Source: Perkinsus olseni
Lineage: Eukaryota > Perkinsozoa > Perkinsida > Perkinsidae
DNA: 55,443 nt
Direction: 5' to 3'
Assembly (NCBI GenBank): GCA_013115135.1
Contig: JABANP010000348.1
Coordinates: 1-55,443 of the forward strand
Below are positions 1-10,694 of the stretch, piece after piece. The notes under the pieces are model-generated. The model was given only the letters and a program-made list of their open reading frames with translations, was not told where the DNA came from and did no database searches. How positions within the stretch are numbered: position 1 is the first letter of the stretch; every line of letters begins with the position of its first letter. Position numbers and translations under genes: made by a program.

Positions 1-2
1 TG

Positions 3-182
3 CTGGGCGCAATCGGGGCTATACTCAGTGTTCCCTATTTCAACAAGGTTAAGAAGAAGAGCGCTCAACGCCAAGCAGAAGTTGACCGAGGAGGACTGAG
101 GCCTCCGGCATCCAGTTTCGCGGAGTCTTCCGGCGCTACCGAAGGGGCCCTGCGAAGGAGGTCCGTAGCATCGATGGCCTGA
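3..182 (+). CDS. C-terminus of a POT/PTR2-family peptide transporter (5' partial)
   Basis: The open frame enters from the left edge and stops with TGA at 180-182, giving about 59 residues. It starts with a hydrophobic stretch and the segment GAILSVPYFNKVKKKSAQRQ. The neighbour at 553-2062 ends with the same pattern, GAIGSLAFVPYYRKVHAEAM, so this is the last membrane helix and cytosolic tail of a related proton-coupled oligopeptide transporter. The two lie head to tail and probably arose by tandem duplication. The tail here is longer and rich in Ser, Arg and Ala. No frameshift is seen in this fragment, unlike in its neighbour. The family call rests on the neighbour, as the diagnostic motifs lie outside the window. 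Confidence 0.65.
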   Translation: MGAIGAILSVPYFNKVKKKSAQRQAEVDRGGLRPPASSFAESSGATEGALRRRSVASMA

Positions 183-552
183 TTGAAGTTCAATTGAAGT
201 TCGATCAGATTGAACATTTACCACGTTGTTTAGAATATGATTACTAAGTTTTACTGGGGTTGTCGTTAATAGTCTCAATTACATGAATCCGACCACCTCT
301 ACTCCGCCTGGCACTGGAATGGTTAGGGCTCGCCATCAGTGTACGCGTGCTACGGGGGTGACGCGTGCGAAAGGCTTCACCCCCGGAATTATGCCCTTAT
401 GCAGAGGTCGTCAACACCGCTAAAAGCGCAACACAGGGGAGGCCTTCGTAAGCACGACTTTTGGTTTCGTTTGTCCTTGTTACTTGACCAGCGTCTGATG
501 CTTAGTGTGGTTGCTGAACAGGGCATTATTATTATCATCTATTTTTCCACCA
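183..552. other. Spacer between the two transporter copies
   Basis: No convincing coding frame. It should hold the 3' end signal of the first copy and the 5' leader of the second. An ACAG at 518-521 upstream of the ATG at 553 could be a 3' splice acceptor, but nothing proves this. Confidence 0.4.
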
Positions 553-2062
553 ATGCCTCATCACAAACCTTTTTCTTGGACTGACAGGTCCGGCAACATC
601 TACCACTACTTCGAGAACCCCATGTTCATGGCCTGCGTCTTCATCCTCATGCAGGAGTTCTGCGAACGTCTGGCCTTCTACGGTTTGACCCCCAACCTCC
701 AGCTCTTCCTCAAGAGCTACCTCGGTTATTCCGACTCGGCTGCTGACTCCTACGTCTCGAGCTTCAACGCCATCCTCTATGTCACGCCTTTGCTCGCAGG
801 AGTCCTGGCCGATACCCTGGTCGGCGTCTACCACACCATTCTGGGCTTCTCGATTCTATACATGCTGGGCCTGGTGCTTCTTACTTTAGCTTCGATAAGG
901 TCTATCACTGAGGCTTGGATGATTCATCTATCATTACTAGTATTGATCACTGTCGGTGCCGGCGGCATCAAGGCCTGTGTAAATGTGATGGGAGCGCAAC
1001 AGATGCACCCTGAAGAACATCAGGAGTTGATAACCCGCTTCTTCACCTACTTCTACGCCTCGATCAATCTCGGTTCGATCATTGGTGGCGTTGTTACACC
1101 AATACTTCTGCAAGAAGTCAGCTACACAGCTAGCTTCCTTTTTCCCTCTGGCCTTCTTCGTCATCGCCACCATAGTCTTGGTTATAGGAGATTTCATGAA
1201 CCGTTATGTGAAAGCAAAGCCGCAGGGGATCAGCCGTACTGAAGGTCGGCGAAGTGGCCTTCTTTTCTGTTGTCAAATGCTCCCTCGAGAAGAACAAGAA
1301 AAGCAAAGGCGGAAAGTTCGAGGACGAGTTTATCGAGGATGCGAGGGTTTTCTTCAGACTCATCCCCTCTTTGTTTTTGACTATACCGTTCAATATGGCT
1401 TACAACAATATGACGACAACTTTCCTCACACAAGGCTTCAAGATGGACCGCAATACTTTCGGTTGGAACATGCCCGCCGCCCTCATGCAGAACGTCGACC
1501 CTATTGCGGTCGTTCTGGTTTCCTTATTCGTGGACAGGGCCCTCTTCCCTATCCTAAGAAGGCGAGGACTTATGCCACCGGTTCTGGTTCGTTATTGCAT
1601 TGGGTCCTTGCTTGGTGCTTTGGCACTAGTCGCCGCTGTGATTGTGGAATTCGCCGTCAATAGCCGACCGCTATACACAGTATCTATTTGGTGGCAAATC
1701 CCTCAATTTGCATTGATTGCAGCTGGGGAGATCTTCCTGGTCTCGACCAGCTATGAGGTAGCCTTCACACGCCCCACCTGAACTCAAGGCCGTGGCTTCC
1801 GCCGTGAACCTCTGCTTCATGGCGGTCGCCAACGCCTCTTTCAACTGTCATGTTCCAGTTGGCATCGCCATGGTTGCCTAACTTCGATCCTGGCAGCGCA
1901 AGAGCTGAGCCCTCCCACTACGACTACTATTACTATGTACTCATAGGGCTATGTCTTATTGGCGCCATTGGGTCTCTGGCATTCGTGCCGTATTACAGAA
2001 AGGTACATGCTGAGGCAATGGCCCGGCAGAAGACGGAAGTGAGCGAGACTGACGCCCCTTGA
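553..2062 (+). pseudogene. POT/PTR2 (SLC15-type) peptide transporter with four +1 frameshifts
   Basis: Proton-coupled oligopeptide transporter of the POT family, a multi-pass membrane protein. The ATG at 553 opens MPHHKPFSWTDRSGNIYHYF. EFCERLAFYG matches the POT ExxER motif, GGIKACVNVMGAQQ and FFTYFYASINLGSIIGG match the PTR2 signatures, and the tail ends at 2062. The reading frame moves four times, each time as if one base were extra, and each site has a short homopolymer: T5 at 1139-1143, G4 at 1225-1228, C4 at 1772-1775 and T3 at 1839-1841. Dropping one base at each gives continuous family-like sequence (for example PQGSAVLKVGEVAFF) with no residues lost. Introns cannot explain single-base shifts. 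It is either a young pseudogene, a sequence error or a real frameshifting gene. The gene is otherwise intronless. Confidence 0.8.
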
Positions 2063-2970
2063 GGATCTCTGTATTATTCTTCATTTTGCCGTTGACAAGT
2101 TTTTAGTTCATTCGAACATACCGCTTGTCGTTGATGTCATTCATCACCTCAGATTGTCATAGTCTGTCATGGAATCGGTAGTTTTCCTACTCCAGGGTTA
2201 ATGATTTTTCCTGGAGAATCCCGAGAGTTTCGTCGATTGTACTCCGCAACGTGTTGAGCAAGCCTGTGGCAAGTTCTGATAAATCGGTCATGTGTGAGCG
2301 AATTTAAAGTCCAACGCCGACAGTATGGCTTAGTTAGACTAGTACCGATGAACCTCTCTATGGGGGAAGCAGCTGACTTGTTCTTTCGCCTGACTGATCT
2401 CGAGTTTTACTTGGGAAAGTCGCGCGGAGAACTAGGGAACCTCGCTGTGATGCGAAACTGCGCCGGAGTTGCTTCGATGAAATATTGCCACGCTGCCGTC
2501 GAATGCACACCGTTTCGGTGGAGTCGGTTTCGGGCTCGGGCTAGTCTACGAACAATCCTGGTTCAATTCCTAGAGCTTTCGCTCAGACCCATGCGTGTTG
2601 GCGCACGGACAACGTTGAATCGGGATAGATAGCAAGTCAGCGGCCGGACTGTGGTTCTGGGCCGCCCAGCGTTCAGGTTTCCCTCCCGCCATGTTGTGAT
2701 CGTGATTTAAGAGTCGTGTCCGGAAGGGGATTCTGACTCTGAATTAACACGATCGTCGGGTTAACCGAAATAAGCCACTCTACCGATGGTCAGTCGACAC
2801 ACGCAGGTGCATTCAATCCGGTGAGAAGCGTTACGATTAGGCAGTGCCAGGCAGTGCCGCAGTGCAGAGTGCGAGTGAAATCCCAGCTCTTTCACCAGGG
2901 ACACCGATGCCTCTTGTCCATGGGCTATGAATCCCTCTTCGCCCCTATACGAACGCAACTTCGAACACTA
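2063..2970. other. Intergenic region holding a repeat copy
   Basis: Downstream of the transporter and beyond the end of CFIm25. An open frame at 2294-2632 begins inside repeat R (see 2288-2340) and does not resemble a known protein. The stretch 2647-2695 shares the words GGCCGGACTGTG and TCCCTCCC with the flank of another R copy at 7390-7440, so the element is probably about 400 bp long here. Confidence 0.4.
2288..2340 (+). repeat. Repeat R, copy 1
   Basis: Carries the shared core AAAGTCCAACGCCGA followed by GGCTTAGTTAGACTAG. The same core recurs at 7441-7495 (-), 20261-20310 (+), 20408-20460 (-), 21337-21385 (-) and 21393-21437 (+). Occurrence on both strands and in inverted pairs suggests the end of a small non-autonomous DNA element. 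Confidence 0.6.
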
Positions 2971-5213
2971 TCAGTAACGAATCCTTTTACGAGAGGCAGC
3001 GGATTGACTTTCCCGCCTATGAGTCTTGACTGTGGCGTAGAGCTTGAGGTTGAAACGTGAGAGGGCCTTGAAAAAAAGAATCAGCTTAGAAAGTAATCAT
3101 TTCCTACCTGTGGGATTGCACTGATGACCTTCCCGAATTCTGAGACACCTTCCTTGTAAATGGTCGTGAGTGGAACTGAACAACAGCGGCCCTCAAGCTC
3201 ATACCGGAGCAGACACACGCCGGGGGGCATCAAGAACAGCGGGGACTGTAGTCTTCGGTGTCACAGTTCTTTAAGTTCATGTACGCATCAATCACACTCG
3301 GCAATCAGAAAAATTCGTAAACAATTCTCAGCAAGTAGCAAACGTGCAATTATCATATATCAACTTAGCGAGTTGCTTCGCCGTTGAAGCAAGGGAGTCT
3401 ATCTACGACGGCCGACTCACTGCTTCTAATCTCGCATCCAGGCCGGCTACGCAGGACGCATTTGTGAGGGAGAACAACTTGATACCTGCTCACGACGGAA
3501 TCGCTACTTCAGGCGACGCCAAGGGCTTACACTGAGATGCACTCCTTCGGACGCTGGACGTATGATGGCAAATACGGATAGACGAACTCGTCGAACTCCG
3601 GACGCCAAAAAGTGAAGAGCTTCTCTCCAACCTGCGACGGAGCATGGAGCAGGGGAATCAATGACTCTAACATTTCGACTCGGCGCTTCATTCCTGCCTT
3701 AGACGGAGCATAGAACCGCCAAGGGCAGGACTAAGCTTGGAACACACGCAGACACAGGACGTCCTATTGGCGTTAATTCAGAAGGGCGGTTCGATGGTAC
3801 TCTCAACCAAGAGGGGTCATGCAAGTAATCATACACGGCACACGAAGTGGTGCGAAATCCTTCAACGTCGAAGCCACACCGATAAGGACACGGAAGTTGA
3901 TGCACCGGAGGAGGTAGAAGAAGACCGGTTCCTCACCGTCCATTCGCATTTGCTCTGCTTCTCATCAACTCGCAGGATGCATCTTCGCAACTTTCTATTC
4001 AAGCACTCAATGTCGCTCTCACCCGGCGCAACCTTCCCGCCGAGCAGACGGTACCGGCACCATGCAGGCTGCACACCACTGACGATCCAAAGCCGTTTCG
4101 ACACAACAGAAACGGAGCGCTCACCTCTGTGACGCCTCGAGTGAGTCGGATAGTAGCAGACAGGGCAGCTCATCGAAGTGACAGAGAACAACGGCGTAGA
4201 CAGTACCTGAACATCGTTCGAATGGCGGAGGTGAGTACTCCTGCGTGCTCTATTTCTATGCGCAAATCACTCGAACTACCGTCGGAAATTTCGGACGCAC
4301 CGGTGGATTTACGACGAAGAGCCTCTTCCACCAACCCTTCAACCTGAGGATTTAGTGAACCCCTTCTCAAGGCCCTTAAGAATGACGATTTTCAATGTCA
4401 AACCCTTAACGAAAGTGAGGAACCTATAACAGCGCTTCCTGAGTCCTCTAGTTTCAAGTTGAGGGTACTAACCGCAAGAAAGACGCAGACTTTCGCTGAC
4501 CGCCATGCCAGCGACACTTTTCGGCGACGAGCAAGTCCGCGGAGCTTGATCCGCGATATGAAAACACTAGTGAGAACCATATTTCGCACACTCGCGTTCT
4601 TCACTCTGTTCGGTACAAAATGCGTAGAATACGAGAGGCGTTTTCCACTAATGGTTTGAAAGGCGAAGTCACTTCATGTTTGCGGCCAAACTCACAACGG
4701 AGTTTCCCCCGCGATATGAAAAACACATTTCACATCGCGGAATTCACATTTGGCAGGTAAAGGCGCGTGAAACATGACGCGCGCCATGCTACATGCCATT
4801 TATTACCGGTGTAAAAAGCGAAGCCACTTCTGCGAAATTAAGGAACGTTACGGACTCAAAACTCAAATCCCGGACTCACGCCGCATGCCCTCCTTCTGCC
4901 AAGCATCCAACCAACTCCTCCTCGGCACTCCTAACGACTGACACGAAAGACGAGAAAGTAACACAACCCTGAGCGAAAAGTGGTTATAAACATACAAATT
5001 CTGAGACTGGAAATCGATTCTGTAACCGAATTTCACGCGTAAAAATCAACCCGCTATCGATTCTTTCAGAATTAGTTTGACGAAGGAGGATGAGGTGGAG
5101 CTGCTGGTCGAACTCACCCGAAGATTCCCTTTTTCAACCGAATTTGAGCGGGACGGCTGCATGTCGTAGTTGCACAAGTCGTAGACCTGCCAATCGGGGC
5201 TCGCCACAGCCAT
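2971..5213 (-). CDS. NUDT21: Cleavage factor Im 25 kDa subunit (CFIm25, CPSF5)
   Basis: Subunit of cleavage factor I, which binds UGUA sites upstream of poly(A) signals during nuclear mRNA 3'-end processing. Seven exons join in phase: 5213-5118, 4937-4880, 4206-4125, 4078-3937, 3631-3533, 3245-3108 and 3066-2971, giving 236 residues, close to the usual length of about 230. Recognisable segments are SPDWQVYDLCNYDMQPSRS, EGMRRTVYAVVLCHFDELP, the Nudix-like loop GGKVAPGESDIECLNRKLRR, FWRPEFDEFVYPYLPSYVQR and ISAIPQALSRFNLKLYATVK. As is typical for this family the Nudix box lacks the full set of catalytic glutamates, so RNA binding rather than hydrolysis is expected. All introns are GT-AG, from 41 to 673 nt; the 673-nt intron holds repeated sequence. 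The ATG at 5213 is the first in frame. Confidence 0.93.
4650..4840. repeat. Repeat X inside the long CFIm25 intron
   Basis: Contains ACATTTCACATCGC at about 4723-4738 next to ATTCACATTTGGCAGG. A related block occurs at 9935-9990 in an E2 intron and, reversed, at 11140-11175. A second sub-repeat (GCGAAG, one base, CACTTC) appears at about 4660 and 4816. This looks like insertion of a small repeated element into an existing intron. Confidence 0.5.
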
Positions 5214-5608
5214 TGGGTGAAGAAAACTAGCGGTAGTAGAAAGTGGCAAATCTCGATAACGGAGGAATATACAAAAAATTGGTATTACTTATCTCCTTGC
5301 AACGAAATATCCTGAGTAAATTCGAGCAGCAGTTTCCATGTTACTCCGAGTTTGAACATACTGGCCCGTGCTCTTGTTGACGAAGTACACGGCGCGGATT
5401 GGCCGTGTTGACCTTGAGCCCTTACTTGCATATCCCAACCGAAGTCCGGAGAAAGGCTTGCACGAGTCTACCCGACTAGTCCTCAGCGATTCGGTATAAA
5501 ATTCCGCACACTCCCTGCAACTCACACAACACAGAAAGAGAATGAAACAAAACACACATGGTATTATAACTCTGGTGTAAAAATTCTGTGACCGCGCGCC
5601 ACGAAATT
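5214..5608. other. Gap between E2 stop and CFIm25 start
   Basis: Both genes are on the minus strand, so this holds the E2 3' UTR and the CFIm25 promoter and leader. The E2 stop TAG is followed directly by AATTTCGTGGCGCGC, the reverse of the intron motif, and then GGTCAC and a T-rich ACACC run. No coding frame is convincing. Confidence 0.5.
5594..5608 (+). repeat. Intron motif GCGCGCCACGAAATT just after the E2 stop codon
   Basis: Exact 15-bp core, antisense to E2, starting at the base after the stop codon. Here it lies in the 3' UTR and not in an intron. Confidence 0.75.
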
Positions 5609-8600
5609 CTATGCCGTGTCCAGAATCATGCTCGCCGGGTTCTCAAGGTAGCCCTTGAAAGTGTTGGAGAAACGCGCAACGGTTGCACCTGAAAAAAAAA
5701 CTTCGCTCCGCTCTTCTTTCCAAATCTCTTTCTTTTGCGAAGTCCAAAACGCAAAAATGTGCCAACCGAAATTGAATGATCGCGCTGTGAATTTCTCGCC
5801 CGCCCTGCTGCATCGTCGAAGCAAACATAAGAGCAGCGGGATCACTTCTCGATCGTTTAATCGCGGTGAGTAGTGTTGGCATTCCACATCACGGGCGAAT
5901 AATTCCGAATTCGGTCTTTTTCGCCCTTTTCGCGGGCTCGCTCCCAAGGTTGTATCACTAGTGAGGTTACTGAGCAATCGCTCTCACGATTCAGCAATTT
6001 CGTCAAAGCCACGCTTCAACCTTGGATACCACTCACCGTCGATATGCCGATGATCTGCCGACCACGACACGTTGACGATCTTCGCTGGATACACTTCCGA
6101 GCCGTCATCGGTGAACCTACCAGACCAACTCACTTTCACGCGCCACGAAATTCATAAAAGAGCAACTCACAACATAATCGATCATCATGGCGCGCGCTAT
6201 TTCCACCTCCCTCCTCACCTAGGTAATGTCCTTATCCTTCCTGCTCCACCAATAAGAGCTTGGCCGTCGAACAGAATAGATTTCGAGTATGTTCCTCCGA
6301 TGACACCAACGTTCGAGAAAGATACTGTTCCGCCATGTACGTCATCCAAGGTTAATCGACCAGCAGCAGCGCGCTCCTGAGACTCCGAGGAAATCACCTC
6401 TTCGACTCTAATGGAAATAAGGTGCCTGTTTCGGCATGAAGCGAAGAATCGCTAGGGATTATGCTATTGTTGTCTTTGTGCACAGTTCGCCCTAGTTGCA
6501 CGACATACTAGTCGTTGCTGTATTACAATCTGTTTCCTTCGTTTACCATAGTACGGTTACAAGTTCATACTGGGCTTTCTGTCCACTTGATATAAGACGC
6601 TCATCAAATCCGGTCTTGAAAACCTCGAAAATTTGACACTGGAAATTTCCGTCCCGACGAATACAATTCGTGAAAACAAAAAGAAATCAACCGAACTGAA
6701 TTTTTTCCAAAATATAAGATGAAATCGATACAACTTTTCTACAAGAATCTCTCTCGAGTAAACACAGCTCCCAAGATCTCCCTCTCCCACCTGTATTTCG
6801 AGAATATCTTTCTGAATGTGTACCAAAGATTTTTTCTCAACTCCCTTCACGTTCGGTACCACCAACCCAGACGGACTGTCAACCGCCATGGAGATGTTAT
6901 GAGGGCGATACACAGTAAAGAACTCGCCCGACCTGACATCCCATGACCGCGCGCCACGAAATCATCCCAACTCACGGGTCGATTTTGGAATTTAGTGTCT
7001 CGTGTTTGAGAAGGCTCAGTGACAAGGCTTTGATCATAATAGCCGTCAGCGTGATTGAAGGCAAATTGTGCGGCGGGCCCTGGACTAGCTTCTTTAGGTT
7101 AGCCTGAAAAATAATTTCGTGGCGCAGTGACAAAACCAACACTAATCTACTGAGAGCCAGACATGATTCAGAAACCACATTCCGCATGAAATCGATCACA
7201 TGATCGATTCCAGAAAATTAAATTCAAAATTCCAGTCGAACCCGCCCTAGGATCACTACAAAATTGAACATTGACAAGCAGTCACTCTGGCCAAGTACAT
7301 AAAAATCATAGAACCTATCGCCCCCACAAACAATACAGCAGGGTCGTTAAGTCACTTCCTGGATCGATTCTGAGTTCCAGGACTATTTTACTGAACCGGG
7401 GGAGGGAATCAGTCACAGTCCGGCCACCATAACACATCACTGCTAGTCTAACTAAGCCGGTCCTCGGCGTTGGACTTAAACTCACTCACACAGTCCGCCT
7501 ACTCACACTTCTCACTACGCTCGCAATACCCTTCAAGCGCCCAAGCCCGTGAGCACCCACGCAGGCCTACCTGTACTCTCAACAACTCGTCCACGCGTAT
7601 TTCCTCGCCCAAGTTCATATGAGGGGCAGCCAGCGACGCCGTCATCGATTTCACCATAGCCGCTGCCACACCCCGGGTCAGGGACACTCGGTAGGACTCG
7701 GACGTATCTTGCGCCTTCGCCACAGGAGCAACCTCGTCAACCTTCGTCGCCGCTTCCGTTGCCTTGAGTATATCTTCCATCACAACCCTTCCGTTGGGAC
7801 CTGAGGACGACACAAAGTGTCGACCAACAGAGTAGTCGCAGCCAAATCTTGCTATCTTGCACTCACTTGCGCACCCCAGCCTGTCTGCGTGCGCATACTC
7901 ACAGTGCCTTGAAGGCCCGTATTGGCGCTGAGTATACTGCTGTTGCCAATACAGCGGAGTACCGAGTCGAGTTCTATCCGAATCATTCTATTTAACGGAT
8001 GATGATAATCCGTTACCGAACCACGTGAGCACTGCCTCTCCCGAGTTTCAACAGAGATTCCAGAATCGTCTCAAACATGTTCAACTTAATCCTACAAATC
8101 AGGAGGAGAGATAGCCGTCTACTGAATGCCCCCAAAGTTTCGCATCACGAGATTTTTCAGCAGGAGAATATCACACGTGATTCTAATAAATATAATCAGG
8201 TTAATTCGTTATCGAACGAGCTGTCGAGTGTTCCGATAAGTTCCGCTCTTCACCAAAGGAGTACTTTTCACTCATTCAAATTATTACGACATTAAAATCT
8301 TTGCCATGTCTTCTCCACATCCCTATTTTCATATGTCTAAAATATTACCAATTCTCGAGATCGTAATGACCCTCATTATAAAGTCCCTTGATAATCAGAA
8401 ATCAAGCACTCCTCCTCTGAGCACCACTGCCAAGCGGGCGGAGCATATACTGTCACTTCTGCGCTATTCTGTGATCGTTCGTTAAAATTATTTCTCCACG
8501 AATATGCTGGATCAACTCATGAGACGCACGTGAATCGAGAGCTCTCGATTCATATATTCTACAAAAAATACTCATCCCCGTCCTACCAACCAAAACCAGC

Positions 8601-10694
8601 GTGGACCGTTGTAGATGAACCCGAAAAAATACAGAAAAACGCCTTGGCCGGGGATCGAACCCGAGACATTCGTGCCCAGCTCCGCTTTTTTCGTTACGAA
8701 ACCCTAGTGAAACTCATTATAAAGTCCCTTGATAATCCAAAATTGAGCACCCCTGCCATTACTACCGGTGCCAAGAACAGAGTTGATGTCGATTCCCTTT
8801 TCCTTAGCCGCTTGCCTCACCATCGGAATAGCCAGCGCTCGGCCCTCCGCCTTCGAAGCTCTATTGAGCTCTGAGCCTGGCAGCGAATCATAGGTTGACT
8901 AGTGCAACAGTATAAAGATACCAAACGACAGCACCTCCGAAAAGTGTCAGTTTCTCTCACAATTTTCTACTGACCGTTCTATACTCTCCACATTATCGGT
9001 CCTTTGCCGAATAAAGATTCGACCACTCTTGCACTACACAAAATTAAAGATACCCCCAACGTGTTTCAGACTTCCTTCAAGCCATTTCCAAACTCCTCAC
9101 ACAGACCATCTTCAAGCCGACTTCTTCTCAAGTCAAGAAATTCCCTTGCTACTGCTCAGAAAGCCGCCATCATCGCAACCCTTCTTACACCCCTAACCTT
9201 CGACCTTCCCCTTTCTATGAAGTAGCGCTCTACTCCAGTTGAGTACACGGCCCCGCCCACCCATGCGCTGGTACTATCAGTGTCTATGGACTACCGCCAC
9301 AAATAGATCTTCTATTCAACCCGAAGAGAATCATCACAACAACAATCCACTGATGAACACTTCCCTGCCTTTCTCGCCCCATTGCATCAAACCCTCAAAG
9401 CTTGCGTTCGCCCGATGCCTCGCTTCCCGACCCATTCGCCCTCTACTACCCTTCTCAACAGCTTCAGGCTGCTCAACCTTCCCAGCCGCCACAGGCTGTC
9501 CCTCCTCCCCGTCCAACCTCTCAACTTCAATATCCACCAAAACCGAACCGACCTTGGCAGTATCACCAACCTTATACCTACCCTTGGACAATTTCGTGGC
9601 GCAGTGACAGGAAAAATTCTCACCCTAAGCGCCTGATTACACCGTTATATCGACTGGTGATGTCCACAACTGCCTTGTCGCTTTCAACCGTACAAAGACG
9701 ATCCATCTCTTCTACGCGGTCCCCTGCAAAAATCAAAACTCGCACCCGCGACCTCCCGACTAAGGCCACGAAGACGAGCGCATAGCGCTTCTCCGAGAAC
9801 ACGAAATCTTCTGTACATCACAAACACCAATTCACTAAGATTAATTCCCCTACATTCATTCTTTTCTTCCTACTTTTTGTACGCTTCAGGACGCAGTGGT
9901 GCGGAAGTACCATTACAAACATAATACAGTTTCACCCGCAATATGAAAAAACCATTTCACATCGCCACTCTCACATTCGTCAGGCGCAAAAAGGGTAGAA
10001 CACAAGACATGCCTTTCACCCATGGCGTGGCACGCTGCTACGAATGACGCTATCCAATGAGATATGAATTCAAACAAACACCGGGTACTACGCATGAACA
10101 TAGCCGATCATTCTCAAGCCCTCGGAAAAGGGAGTAGCGAAGATTTTCCGGAAAAAAACAAAAAATTCACAAATTCATCTAGAATTTTTCCGAAATTTCC
10201 CCATCGCCATCGTCTAGGACCTTCTCCAACGTGCCACTCCATTATCGCCACTTCGCTGATACCCTCTCCAATATCCGCAAGATGAAACGGCACAATTTGA
10301 CCGCTAGTCTGAGGAGGGGCGGCCAATGCCTCACTGGTCTCCTCCTTTTCCGAGACGCTGTCTGAAAATATAGGTCGATGACACTTGATTAAATCGAACC
10401 GACGACCTCCTCAAAGCGAAATGAAAACCTTAACCACTCTAACACCTGAACTTTCCTTAGCCGGAGTCTCCTCTACCCCGTCTGGTTCACCCTCTTCTAT
10501 CTCCAACAAAACGTCCCCCACTTTAGCAATGCTATTAACATCGAACAACAAACGTTTTACCGTACCGCCGTACCTGAGATACTCTGAAATTCCGAATTTC
10601 GTGGCGCGCGAGAAAAAACACCTGCTGGTGATATCCACCGCAGCCTTATCGCTCTCAACCGTACAAAGACGATCCATCTCCTCGATCTTATCAC
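5609..10694 (-). CDS. DBT: Dihydrolipoyl transacylase, E2 of branched-chain 2-oxoacid dehydrogenase (5' end not found)
   Basis: Core acyltransferase of the mitochondrial complex that degrades branched-chain amino acids. Twelve exons join in phase: 10694-10622, 10573-10445, 10361-10221, 9723-9624, 9577-9450, 8876-8766, 7800-7571, 7103-6976, 6932-6791, 6376-6219, 6116-6037 and 5688-5609. Order of parts: second half of a lipoyl domain (lipoyl lysine in [15 protein letters not shown]), a complete lipoyl domain ([20 protein letters not shown] then [15 protein letters not shown]), the E1/E3-binding domain ([20 protein letters not shown]), and the catalytic domain ending in the active-site HxxxDG motif ([11 protein letters not shown]) and SYLENPAS-like tail. 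The lipoyl and catalytic sequences resemble the branched-chain type more than pyruvate E2. Two lipoyl domains would be unusual for that type. The first half of lipoyl domain 1 and the targeting peptide were not located upstream, so the gene may be incomplete or use an exon I missed. Confidence 0.88.
6139..6152 (+). repeat. Intron motif, antisense copy in E2 intron 6218-6117
   Basis: CGCGCCACGAAATT on the plus strand inside a 102-nt intron that also carries GCGCGCGCCATGATG near its donor on the minus strand, so the intron ends are partly inverted copies of each other. Confidence 0.7.
6949..6962 (+). repeat. Intron motif, antisense copy in 43-nt E2 intron 6975-6933
   Basis: The whole intron is 43 nt. 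The motif and its flank ATGACCGCGCGCCACGAAAT fill almost half of it. Confidence 0.75.
7113..7125 (-). repeat. Intron motif, sense copy near the acceptor of E2 intron 7570-7104
   Basis: Sense reading is CACTGCGCCACGAAATT, ten bases before the TTTTTCAG acceptor. The same intron holds a copy of repeat R at 7441-7495. Confidence 0.7.
7441..7495 (-). repeat. Repeat R, copy in E2 intron
   Basis: Reverse strand carries AAGTCCAACGCCGAGG and CGGCTTAGTTAGACTAG, matching the copy at 2288-2340. Confidence 0.6.
8372..8434 (-). repeat. 63-bp direct repeat inside E2 intron 8765-7801 (copy of exon-intron border)
   Basis: Aligns without gaps over 63 bases with 8713-8775. The other copy includes the last ten exon bases (CTTGGCACCG) and the splice donor; this copy starts CTTGGCAGTG. 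The last 24 or so bases, including TATCAAGGGACTTTATAATG, are identical. Confidence 0.65.
8640..8700 (-). repeat. tRNA-like (box B) module in E2 intron
   Basis: Reverse strand reads TCGGGTTCGATCCCCGGCC, a good T-arm and box B. No matching acceptor stem is found, so it is a SINE-like relic and not a tRNA gene. Confidence 0.5.
9590..9602 (-). repeat. Intron motif, sense copy in 46-nt E2 intron 9623-9578
   Basis: The intron starts GTGAGAATTTTTCCTGTCAC, then GCGCCACGAAATT, then GTCCAAGGGTAG. Removing it joins RRL to GYKVGD exactly as the lipoyl fold needs. Confidence 0.75.
9935..9990 (+). repeat. Repeat X copy in E2 intron 10220-9724
   Basis: CCATTTCACATCGC followed by TCACATTCGTCAGGCG, matching 4720-4755 with small changes. 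Confidence 0.5.
10362..10444 (-). repeat. 83-nt E2 intron made of a tRNA-like module
   Basis: The intron begins GTGTTAGAGTGGTTAAGG, which resembles a type II tRNA 5' half with box A, continues to GTCGGTTCGATTT (box B, 10390-10402) and ends CTATATTTTCAG. The flanking exons join as [13 protein letters not shown] in phase. The donor GT lies at the start of the tRNA-like part. Confidence 0.65.
10595..10609 (-). repeat. Intron motif, sense copy in 48-nt E2 intron 10621-10574
   Basis: GTGTTTTTTCTCGCGCG leads into CCACGAAATT. The intron length is a multiple of three with no stop, but keeping it would insert 16 residues into the lipoyl fold between VDITSR and YGGTVKRL. Confidence 0.75.

Noticed and set aside
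535..1197. Minus-strand frames opposite the peptide transporter.
   Set aside because: Shadows of the transporter reading frame; no family resemblance of their own.
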